Shown piece by piece: positions 1 through 7,167 of a DNA stretch of 16,686 nucleotides. Source of the stretch: Hymenopellis radicata. Its lineage: Eukaryota > Basidiomycota > Agaricomycetes > Agaricales > Physalacriaceae. The DNA lies in contig JADNRX010000984.1 of the NCBI GenBank assembly GCA_015501595.1, positions 1-16,686 of the forward strand. The letters run 5' to 3'. Under the pieces are notes generated by a model. That model saw only the letters and a list, made by a program, of their open reading frames with translations. It ran no database searches and had not been told where the DNA came from. The position numbers and the translations under genes are program-made. How positions within the stretch are numbered: position 1 is the stretch's first letter; each line of letters opens with the position of its first letter.

Positions 1-11
1 CATTGTCCGGT

Positions 12-95
12 GTCCTGGATAGTCTTTGTTCGCCGTCGTCGCCCTCGCTTGGTCATCGTCCTGCGTAGTCTTTGCTTGCCATCGTCGGCACAGTA
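12..95. repeat. Imperfect two-copy minisatellite, period about 46 bp
   Basis: Two copies starting GTCCTG at 12 and 58 share TAGTCTTTG and a GCCNTCGTCG block (20-41 versus 66-87). A third GTCCTG start is rebuilt across the neighbouring transposon insertion, half at 100-103 and half just beyond the element. This is where the first hAT element inserted. No coding potential is seen. Confidence 0.6.
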
Positions 96-103
96 CCGCG
101 TCC
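96..103. repeat. Left target-site duplication of hAT element 1
   Basis: CCGCGTCC directly abuts the left inverted repeat and is repeated exactly at 1182-1189 against the right inverted repeat. Eight bases is the hAT target length. Confidence 0.95.
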
Positions 104-121
104 TAGACCTGGGCGCGAGTG

Positions 122-285
122 TCGGATGTTTAAGTGTGCACCCGGGTGCACTCGGCACTCACACCCGGGTGTCGAGTGTTTGCCGGTGCCGGGTGGGGTG
201 TTTGCACGGGTGGGTACACGAGTGCGGGTGTTCAGCTTTCGGCTACGAGTACCCGTGCTCAGACACCCGTGTAAACACTCGAGTA
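122..285. repeat. Left subterminal palindrome array of element 1
   Basis: The stretch is dense in CACCCGGGTG, CACTCGAGTG-like and GCGGGTG words in both orientations. It includes a 14-bp perfect palindrome at 137-150 and a 12-bp one at 161-172. Such arrays next to hAT ends normally serve as transposase-binding sites; that role is inferred here. It is followed by an AT-rich patch near 285-340. Confidence 0.8.
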
Positions 286-484
286 ATTAGATATATATTT
301 ATATTGAATTTACGAATTTAATGCAATTTAAACGGGCCCATACGTCGCCCAAAATGATGTGCACAAAAATTCCTCGCGATCCGGCGCTTCGGGCCGAGAT
401 CCAAATGGACGCGTCAGCATGCGATCGGGTGTCTCTCTTCACACTCTCTCCACCACCATGAACATCGACTCGTTGCTCGACCAT

Positions 485-732
485 GAGTCGGCGACGCCGA
501 CTCCCGCGCTCGACTCTAGGTCGGTATCCGGGTGAATGGAGAACGACTTTAAGTCGTCTCCATGGATACCGTATCGGCTGGACGCGTAAGCCCTCGCAAA
601 CGAGGCAGCAGGACTATCAGCGCTCGACTTGAAGTCGGACTACAAGAAGTAGACGCCGCGCGCCACGCTGAATAGCGTGCTTGAAGAGCGGGGAGGCAGA
701 TCTTGCCGCCACGTCGTCTGCTGGCGACGTGG
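485..732. repeat. Hairpin ladder inside element 1
   Basis: Consecutive inverted repeats are seen at 485-503 (8-bp arms), 522-571 (nested arms 522-529/564-571, 536-541/558-563 and 543-549/551-557), 592-605, 625-637, 664-679 (6-bp stem, 4-nt loop) and 709-732 (8-bp arms). The stems are mostly different from one another. A CTCTCTCC..ACCACCAT..CATCGACT block (444-470) precedes the ladder, and TTGAAGAGCGG (681-691) follows the 664-679 hairpin; both recur in element 2. Arms with a single central base (543-557, 625-637) cannot form tight RNA loops and may instead be palindromic sites in duplex DNA. Confidence 0.8.
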
Positions 733-989
733 TGAATTGGTGGGTTTTTCATTTACAGTCTCGCATGCTTACGATGATTTATAGGCTTTTCTTTCTATTT
801 CTACATGGGTAAGCCCTCCAATGAGGCGCCAGATACCCACTCCTCCTCCCTCCATCCCGTCACCTCAACCTCCCCCACACCCGTCGTGTCCTCTGCATCA
901 TGCATCGATGCTGCTCCCCTTGCCATTGCAGGGGGTGCAATCGTATCATGAAATGATCACGACTGGGAGTGGAGGATGGTGGAGGAGGC

Positions 990-1163
990 GGGTGTACTCG
1001 TACATACCCGCCACCATACACGGGTGCCTACGCACTCGTGTGTGCCAGACACTTGCGAATGGGTGTGGCACTCGAGTGCCACACCCGGGTGGCATTCGAG
1101 TGCGGGTATCCGGCTTGGAGCCGCGAGTAACCCGCCCTACGAGTGCGAGTGCACCCGAGTGCG
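990..1163. repeat. Right subterminal palindrome array of element 1
   Basis: It uses the same CACYCGRGTG word family as the left end. It contains a 26-bp perfect palindrome at 1061-1086 centred on CTCGAG, plus further CACCCGGGTG and GAGTGCGAGTGCACCCGAGT stretches up to the terminal repeat. Confidence 0.8.
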
Positions 1164-1181
1164 CACTCGTGCCCAGGTCTA

Positions 1182-1189
1182 CCGCGTCC
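1182..1189. repeat. Right target-site duplication of hAT element 1
   Basis: CCGCGTCC, identical to 96-103, immediately follows the terminal ...CCAGGTCTA of the element. Confidence 0.95.
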
Positions 1190-2640
1190 TGTATCGACGT
1201 TAACATGCGTAATAGACCACAGAGCGCGCGTTCAACCTCACCTGTGGCAAATCCAAGGAAAGTAAAATCTTCGAAAGGCAGTCAGCCAGCCGCAAAGACT
1301 ATCTCACGCGTTTACGCACTTGGGCCGGGCATGGTCTTGACCTCAGTGATGGTACCGTATGACTCTATGTCCTGAGGCGCGTGTTAGTCTACCAAGCAAT
1401 CGAAGTCAACCATGGAGCGCAATACAAAATAGCGGGGTGGAATAATCGGCGGCGTCGAGTCCAGAGAGGTGAAGTACTAAATGTCCGACGTGAAAGTAAT
1501 GTTGAACGACGACTCACGAGTAGGAAACCAAAGAACCAGTCTAGCTGTTAAGACAGCAGAGCCGTCGACTCCGCCTCGTTCATCATTGTCGTCATCTTGG
1601 AGGCGCCAGAGGGATAAGAAAGTCTGCGGGGGGGGAAATCGTTCAGCGAACTCGTCGACCACGGGCGTGCCATAAGAACAGCGTCGAACAGGAGGATGAA
1701 AGCGAGTCGGGGAGGTGATGGTGGGAAGAAGGAAGCCTACCCATCATTGTGTGCATGTGCTAAGTCGTGAGTCTGCGCCGTCCTCCGTGATAGCCATCGT
1801 CCTTGTAGTGATTACCGTCGTATATGGCCTTGCCGTCATGCACAAGATGCATTGTGCTTGCACCCGTTGGCTGTGAGTATGTGTGGTCCATCCGTAAAGA
1901 GCGTTGTGAGGAGAGCCTGAGGGGCGCCGTGGTGGTGACGATAGCTCCAGGCTTGATGTAGGTACCAGAATAGGGCAAGAAAGACCCGCACCTTGACGAC
2001 GCCGCCTGTCAGCAAACAGCGCGGCATCAGCTTGCTAAGTCCTCTCAGAGCCCGTGGGATCGCCACCGTTGTCTGAGTTAGCAGCGCAATGGGAGCGGTT
2101 GGAGAGCGGCGGAGTCCGAATTATTTTTTCCTGCGTGATGCAAAGTCCAACATCACATGTGCGTGTGCCTGAAGGACTTGGAGATATTTTGGCAAATCTG
2201 GTCTGCCAGGCAGTGCCGGCCGCGTCTCGCAAGAGTCAGTGCGCGTCTGCATCGTCGCGGAGATGAGGGCTCGATAACTCATACAACTCAGGTGACTAGT
2301 TTATAAGTATTCCTCGCAATAGTATATCTGGCAGCAACATGAATGCCAGTATATGGTCTGCATATTTCCGAGAGACCTCGTTGTATTCAGAGAGCACCGG
2401 GGGAAACTCATTCCAGGGCAGGGACTTACCAGAGATCTGATCACAGGGCAGGGGATGCCAGGGATGTCGGGGCCGGGGATAAAGTTGCCGGGATGACCCC
2501 GATGTTTTACTGATGCAGTACCTCGAAGACGTAGCAGAGCACTTGTGGCGTAGTCTCTCAAATTATAGTACAACAACATTGAATAAGGTGAGCGCGCATT
2601 CAATTGGACGTGCATTACAAGAAAACTAATCAAGGGTCAT
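1190..2640. other. Stretch with no recognisable gene
   Basis: Only short open frames are present. The most protein-like are on the minus strand between 1760 and 2066, but they match no family I recognise, have no clear splice chain, and overlap open frames on the other strand. A GC-rich repeat cluster lies at 2390-2515. This may be intergenic DNA or an old, degraded gene. Confidence 0.5.
2390..2515. repeat. GC-rich CCAGGGCAGGG / CCGGGGAT repeat cluster
   Basis: Repeated words appear on one strand (CCAGGGCAGGG, CAGGGCAGGGG, GATGCCAGGGATGTCGGGG, GCCGGGATGACCCCG). The texture is like the subterminal arrays of the two hAT elements but with a different motif. I found no paired terminal repeat or target duplication, so it may be one end of an older element or simple repeat sequence. 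Confidence 0.35.
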
Positions 2641-3653
2641 CATCTCTGATGTCTGCAGACTACACGCGCCAGCGCAGGAGCAGGGCGCGGCGCTCTCGTT
2701 GATCCAAATCGGGGTGATGAATCTTCCGAGATCTTGAAAGAACTGCCGGTATAATGCCCGTTATTTCTACGTGAATAACTGTACTTAGCATGAAACGTGT
2801 TGGCCTTCCGTAACTTCATCTCACATATCTCGGTTCTCGAAGATGGCTCTCTTCCGTCAACTTTGGGCAAGCTTCATGACCACGAGAACTATACTCGTGA
2901 CTGGGGCGACTGGTCGCCAAGGGCAAGCCTTCATAAGGTCCTTGTCCAAGTCTTCCGAGGCCAACCCAGACGACTCTCAGGCTATTCCTCAGGCTTACCA
3001 TGTTCTGGCTCTTACACGGAGCGCTACTAGTCGCGCGCCGGACCCTGAACCCAAAGATGGTGGTAAGACGGACGTCACGGTCGAGCTGGTACAGGGCAAT
3101 CTGGACAAGCCGGAAACGGTGCAGACTATATTCGAATCCCACAACATCTTTGCTGTATTCTGCGTTCTGGCGTTCCCTGGCCTGGGAGCCGATGGTGATG
3201 GCGAGGAGAAGCAAGGAAAAGTGAGTACGCCTCCTTGATTCGGAATTTCTTTCTTTGTGACGCCAACTTCGACAAGATGTTGATCGACCTCGCTCTGCAA
3301 TTCAGCGTTTCGCATTTCGTCTTCTCGTCATACGAATGAGGCGGCGAAAGCCAGGACAATACGCTGGTAGGAGATCGTGCTGCGAAGGTTTCCATCGAGC
3401 ACCACCTTCGAGAGAAAACGCAGGGAAGTTCGATGTCTTGGACGTATGCTTCATCTCTGTAGTCGTCTGCGTACAGTGTCTGAATGAGCTACCAGGATTC
3501 TGAGACCGGGCTTCTTCATGGAGAACTACATTGGTCTCATCGGTTCGATAACAGTTGCGGCTCTACGGGCGGGATTAGCAAAGGATACGAAGATATTCAT
3601 GGTGGTACGACTGAGTTCTGCCCCGTAATTCCCCTAGAGTCTGCCACGGATCG

Positions 3654-3780
3654 GGTAAAACGGCGGATATCCGCCACCCGATCCCCGACTCGATCCGTAC
3701 GATCCGGATCGCGCCACGGGTCACGGTCAGGCTGAGCTGGCCACGGATATCCGTGGCACTGATCCGTTCGCGATCCGTGC
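3654..3780. repeat. Left subterminal palindrome array of element 2
   Basis: Repeated CGGATATCCG and GATCCG words occur in both orientations. These include a 14-bp palindrome at 3662-3675 and an 18-bp palindrome at 3740-3757. They are likely transposase-binding repeats by analogy with other hAT elements. Confidence 0.8.
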
Positions 3781-3782
3781 TT

Positions 3783-4340
3783 AGAGATGCTCAACGACGA
3801 CCTGAAATCAAGAAATTTGAGGTCGTCGTTGAGCATCTCTGAGATCACGGCTTGATCGCTCGGGATCAATTACTGATCCCGAGCGATCAAGGCTTTCCGT
3901 TGTTCTCTCTCCGACCACCATCATCGACTTTGCCTCCCTCCTACGTGGATGACTCGCTGGCCGTACAGCGTCAGATGCTACTTAAAGTCGCATCTGATAA
4001 CCGATACGACTGCATGTCGTTCGGTTATTGAAACGACTTCAAGTCGTTCGCTTGCTGAATCGTTTTGGAGCCTTCTGTCCTGTCTTAAAAGACAGGACAG
4101 CCATTCGGACGCTTGCCGCGCTGCCTTACGACGGCAGCGACGACTCCAGCACCCGCTGGATGCTCTACAAGAGGGCTCGGACGATTGAACTGGTCGTTGC
4201 TAGGGCGTCGTGGCCCTAGCAACGGCCATCGATATACGCGTAAGGCCCCGGAATGGGCAGCAGGCGACGCAGGACAACGACGACGACCTTCAAGAGGTCA
4301 TAACGCGATGGGAGATGCCTCTGCCCTGCTATAGAGCAGG
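3783..4340. repeat. Hairpin ladder inside element 2
   Basis: A run of perfect or near-perfect inverted repeats: 3783-3803/3820-3840 (21-bp arms), 3851-3868/3874-3891 (18-bp arms, 5-nt loop), 3971-3978/3990-3997, 3997-4004/4021-4028 with inner 4006-4010/4016-4020, 4032-4039/4041-4048, 4075-4086/4089-4100 (12-bp arms), 4119-4125/4133-4139, 4145-4150/4155-4160, 4195-4206/4213-4224 (12-bp arms), 4285-4289/4295-4299 and 4325-4330/4335-4340. Arm sequences differ from hairpin to hairpin. The block CTCTCTCCGACCACCATCAT (from 3905) and TTGAAGAGCGG (4342-4352) match the anchors in element 1. Role unknown. Confidence 0.85.
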
Positions 4341-4683
4341 TTTGAAGAGCGGAGGTGTTGGGAGTACGGGTGCGCGGCGCGTCTGCAGACGATGTCGCGC
4401 AAGTAGGTGCGTTATTTCTACTTTCATTTATCATTACATTCGCTGATAATTCTACAGGAACCAACGACGATAATGACACGACGACCACGACCACGCAGAC
4501 GACGACGCCATGGCAGCGCTGGTGTCCATGTGCCGCGGATGGCTTCCTGCCCACCACCAAGTCCATCTCTCCGCAGCTCTATGCCCTTTACATCCACTTC
4601 ATTCTTACCCCCTCATCCTCTTTCTTTTGCTGTCAGTATGCGGTTCGCTCATTTGAGCGTACCGCGCTGCAGTAAAAAAAAAC

Positions 4684-4846
4684 CATCCCAGACACGGATA
4701 TCCGCGGTTCATCCGAGCGACTCGATCCGCGGATCGAGTCGCGTACGGATCGGATCCTGGAGGCGATCCGGATCGTGGTACGGGTTACGGTCTTCAGTTT
4801 GAGACCACGGATATCCGTGAAACGGATCGCGGATCGATCCGGTTCA
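4684..4846. repeat. Right subterminal palindrome array of element 2
   Basis: It contains the same GATCCG / CGGATATCCG vocabulary as the left end. There is a 26-bp perfect palindrome at 4717-4742 centred on CCGCGG and a 14-bp palindrome at 4806-4819. An A9 run lies just outside, at about 4675-4683. Confidence 0.8.
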
Positions 4847-5533
4847 CGATCCGTGGCAGTCTCTAAATTATTCCCCAGTCAAGCTAATTACCGGCCGTCA
4901 TGAAGTGCACAGAAGACATTGGGCGGGTGGCTGCAGGTGTCGTTCGAGTGAGCAGCCTGATCTGATTCAAGGTGCACATAGCTCAACATGTTAGTAGGAT
5001 CCTGGATCATTCAGGTCCTCTATAATCGCCATCGGTGAATACTCCACCATTGGTGAACAGCAGCAGGCCTATCACCGGGCCACAGGAAAAGCACTTCCTT
5101 CCGCACCCTTGCTTCTGGGGCGCGTCATCCTCAAAATGAACAAGCATGCCAAAGGACTGTGGGTGACGCTTCGTTACCGCGCAATTTTGTTTCCTGATAC
5201 TTATATGGCTAGAGTTCTGGACATTGAACGTGTTCATGCGCTGGAAGAAAGCGGTGCACATCCGGAATTACAGCGTGAGATGGATGATGCTAGGCGCGCG
5301 GCGTGCCAGAGCTTGACGTCTTTTGAGAGCTGGGCTACCAGTGGAGACGAAAGTTCGCAGGCGAAGGAAGTTGCTGGGTGGAATCGGCTTACACTGCCGA
5401 AACTCATGACGGCTCGTTCATGATTGTGAATATTGGGCTTTACTGGGTGTGGGGTCTCCGCGTATAGTAGTGTTTCTCTTCGAATGTACAGTAGTACTCT
5501 AGTTTGAAATACCGAGATTAAGTTATAGTCAAG

Positions 5534-5790
5534 CTACAACATAGAAAGATTCAAATGGAGGTGGATGGGTTCGTCGGACGGAATATCATGAGACCCAATA
5601 ACAGCATCTTCATCGACGAATTCGCCATCCAGGAACCGCGTCAAGCGAGCTAATTCTTTCCTCCTTCGAAGCCTTGAGGCTCGCACGATCAAAATCGATA
5701 ATGGACACCTCGCCGTGTTGATTGCACATCATATTCCAAGAGCGTAGATCACGGTGCAGAACGCCCTTCGAATGAATGGCCTTGAGCGAC
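5534..5790 (-). pseudogene. C-terminal fragment of a fungal protein kinase-like gene, frameshifted
   Basis: Read on the minus strand from 5790, the sequence gives HSKGVLHRDLRSWNMM followed by VSIIDFDRA. These are the HRD..N catalytic loop and a DFD metal-binding motif of kinase-like proteins common in basidiomycetes. After DFDRA the frame breaks. A one-base gain in the AAA run at 5657-5659 (minus strand) would explain it, because the next frame continues as ELARLTRFLDGEF to a TAG at 5534-5536, a tail typical of these proteins. The exon opens after a CTCCAG acceptor at 5791. I cannot find the N-lobe (glycine loop, VAIK lysine) upstream. It is most likely a non-functional remnant. Confidence 0.72.
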
Positions 5791-6062
5791 CTGGAGACAA
5801 AGTGAGTGTCAGCTCACCTTTCAGCAGACGAAAATTTGATCCTTTTATTACTATCCATTCGTCGACCTAGCGGGTTTCCGACGTCATGCATCATGCAGGA
5901 CAAGGGCACCATGCCTGCTGACTACTCTATGCTTGGTTTTCTTCCTAGTGCATGAATAAGCTTATCGGTTTTCCTGGGCTTGTTTTCCGCCCGCAGATTT
6001 CTTCCTTGCAAAAGAAATTGATCTATTTCAACGCGTTCATTCAGGTGCGTTCCCTCCCTGCT

Positions 6063-6093
6063 AAGGCTCTACATATTCTCAATATGGACCCTG
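6063..6093 (+). repeat. 31-nt segment repeated at 8825-8855
   Basis: The two segments agree at 27 of 31 positions, with an identical 18-mer TTCTCAATATGGACCCTG. Both read L-N-M-D-P in the plus frame and both lie just before a GTGAGT donor-like site (immediately here, 23 nt further on in the other copy). They may be remains of two related exons of an unrecognised gene. Confidence 0.4.
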
Positions 6094-6109
6094 TGAGTGC
6101 GGCTGAGAA

Positions 6110-6907
6110 CTACCAAGGCAATTCCCCAACATCGCTCCAGAACAAACCTAGAAGCATGATTAGGATGAATCATAGGACCACTCAAGGAAAGAGGGACGTA
6201 CAATTCTTATCCTTGTCCTCCGGCCCTAGCAATGCCCATGGAACGACAAACTCGGCTCCCTCCCTCCACGTCTTCCCTCCAGGCGTGAACCCATTCAATT
6301 TGCTCGTGACAAAGCCCGGCGACACCACATTAACACGAACCTTCCCCTCCAACGCGCGCGCCAGTGCAATCGAATACGAATTCAACGCCGACTTGCTCGC
6401 GTTATACGCAATCCAGTCGTGGAGATGGCCTTCCTTCCCCGCCATGAACGTGTTACTCGCCGTGCGCGACGTGACGTTCACGATACACGCCTGCCCAGGC
6501 GGCGCCAGGAGGAGCAACGGCGCGAACGCCTGGCTGACGGCGATGGTCCCGAAGAAGTTGACGTCCAGCGCGTTCTGGATGTTCTCGCGCGACTCGGTGA
6601 GCGCCCCGGTGCTCTTGTGCATGAGCCCCACGCCCGCGTTGTTCACGAGGGAGTCTAAGCGCCCCTCGGCCTTGAGCACGACATCCTTCGCGGCGGCGAT
6701 GGATTCGGGCGAGGTCACGTCGAGCTGGACAAAGTGCACGTCGAGGCCGGAAGCGGCGAGCGTGCTCTGCGCTTCCTTGCCGACGTCGATGTTGCGCGCG
6801 CCGAGGTAGACGCGATGGCCTTTCTCTGCGAGGCATTTGACGGTTTCGAAGCCGATGCCGGTGTTGGCGCCTGTGACGAGGATGATGCGTTTGTAGGAGT
6901 TCGACAT
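6110..6907 (-). CDS. Short-chain dehydrogenase/reductase (classical SDR)
   Basis: This is an NAD(P)-dependent oxidoreductase of unknown substrate, probably cytosolic. There are two exons on the minus strand, 6202-6907 and 6110-6147, joined by a 54-nt intron (GTACGT...TTCTAG); protein about 247 residues. Visible motifs are TGANTGIG (12-19, dinucleotide binding), LDVT (62-65), NNAG (89-92), Asn117 in DVNFFGT, Ser147, YNASK with Tyr168 and Lys172 (active site) and SPG (196-198). It ends in ...GELPW, a usual C-terminus for fungal members. Ignoring the intron would give a wrong tail. An in-frame ATG at 6937 exists, but a TATAAA at 6952-6947 would place transcription start near 6920, so 6907 is preferred. 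All key residues are present; it appears intact. Confidence 0.95.
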
Positions 6908-6946
6908 GTTGGATGTGATGCTAGTGTGATATTCCAAAGGGCCATC

Positions 6947-6952
6947 TTTATA
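6947..6952 (-). promoter_or_regulatory. TATA box of the short-chain dehydrogenase gene
   Basis: TATAAA on the minus strand lies 39 nt upstream of the preferred ATG at 6907. That leaves a very short 5' leader and argues against the upstream in-frame ATG at 6937. Confidence 0.5.
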
Positions 6953-7167
6953 AGAATCGACTTTGACGCGTTGAGATGTTTACAAAGGATGCGTGATTAG
7001 ACCTGAGCGCGAACGTGACTAGAAGGAAAAACAATGAGTAAGAGCTGAGGACCATTGCCGAGTAAATTCGCAACCAGTTTCCTTTTCGTGCTTGCCGAGA
7101 ATCAGTTGTGGGAAAGGCCCTGTTCATTCATTAGTACGAGGTGATGAGTGGCGTCACGAACATTAGT

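Larger units (their letters stand above)
104..1181. mobile_element. Non-autonomous hAT-type DNA transposon, 1078 bp (element 1)
   Basis: The ends are an 18-bp inverted repeat, TAGACCTGGGCGCGAGTG at 104-121 and its reverse complement at 1164-1181, with one mismatch. They are flanked by the identical 8-mer CCGCGTCC at 96-103 and 1182-1189. An 8-bp target duplication and a TAG-starting terminus are hallmarks of the hAT superfamily. Both subterminal regions are packed with CACYCGRGTG-type palindromes; hAT transposases are known to bind subterminal repeats. The interior has no transposase-length frame, only a ladder of short hairpins and a 25-codon frame from 458, so it would depend on a transposase supplied in trans. 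The perfect target copies suggest a fairly recent insertion. Superfamily assignment rests on ends and target length only. Confidence 0.94.
3635..4865. mobile_element. Non-autonomous hAT-type DNA transposon, 1231 bp, inside an NmrA intron (element 2)
   Basis: The ends form a 19-bp inverted repeat, TAGAGTCTGCCACGGATCG at 3635-3653 and its reverse complement at 4847-4865, with one mismatch. The 8 bases before it are AATTCCCC; after it comes AATTATTCCCC, which is the same 8-mer with a 3-nt ATT gain, read as a slightly altered target duplication. Removing element plus one target copy restores a 59-nt intron with a CTAAT branch-like site, strong independent support for the boundaries. The subterminal words are GATCCG and CGGATATCCG, unlike element 1, but the general plan is the same. 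No transposase frame is present. A possible 55-nt intron (4403-4457) hints that part of the interior derives from a spliced gene. Confidence 0.9.
2876..5423 (+). pseudogene. NmrA-like NAD(P)-binding protein, inactivated by a nonsense codon and carrying a hAT insertion in intron 3
   Basis: The deduced exons are 2876-3220, 3277-3443, 3496-3604, 4906-4947 and 4998-5423. All introns are GT-AG and the phases agree, giving about 362 codons. A start at 2843 would add 11 residues; 2876 is preferred because the family normally begins just before the Rossmann motif. Evidence includes the GxxGxxG motif (T-G-A-T-G-R-Q-G, residues 9-16), the TILRPGFFMEN block in exon 3, and CTEDIGRVAAGV in exon 4. NmrA-like proteins are atypical short-chain dehydrogenases that bind dinucleotides, often as redox sensors. 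The fault is TGA at 3337-3339 (codon 136), where the family has Arg in E-R-G-G-E, a single CGA-to-TGA change. Everything downstream stays in frame, so the break is recent or a sequencing error. Intron 3 (3605-4905) contains hAT element 2. Confidence 0.9.

Noticed and set aside
104..1181. CACTA-type, Helitron or CRISPR-like interpretation of the repeat arrays
   Set aside because: The 8-bp target duplication and TAG-starting inverted repeats fit hAT. CACTA elements make 3-bp duplications and Helitrons none. The repeats are palindromic words without regular spacers.
821..1375. 184-codon plus-strand open frame and shorter ones overlapping it
   Set aside because: They run across the terminal repeat of hAT element 1 and are kept open by GC-rich palindromic repeats; no family resemblance.
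3600..3634. Exon 3 of the NmrA gene extending into the element
   Set aside because: The frame hits TAA at 3626-3628, and the GTACGA donor at 3605 restores phase with exon 4.
4216..4802. Open frames of 106-131 codons on both strands
   Set aside because: They lie inside element 2, overlap one another and are dominated by low-complexity Thr/Arg/Ser runs from CGA/ACG repeats.
5952..6809. 285-codon plus-strand open frame
   Set aside because: Antisense to the well-supported dehydrogenase; its openness mirrors the codon bias of the real gene.
6453..6836. Arg-rich minus-strand frame of 127 codons
   Set aside because: Out-of-frame shadow of the dehydrogenase coding sequence.
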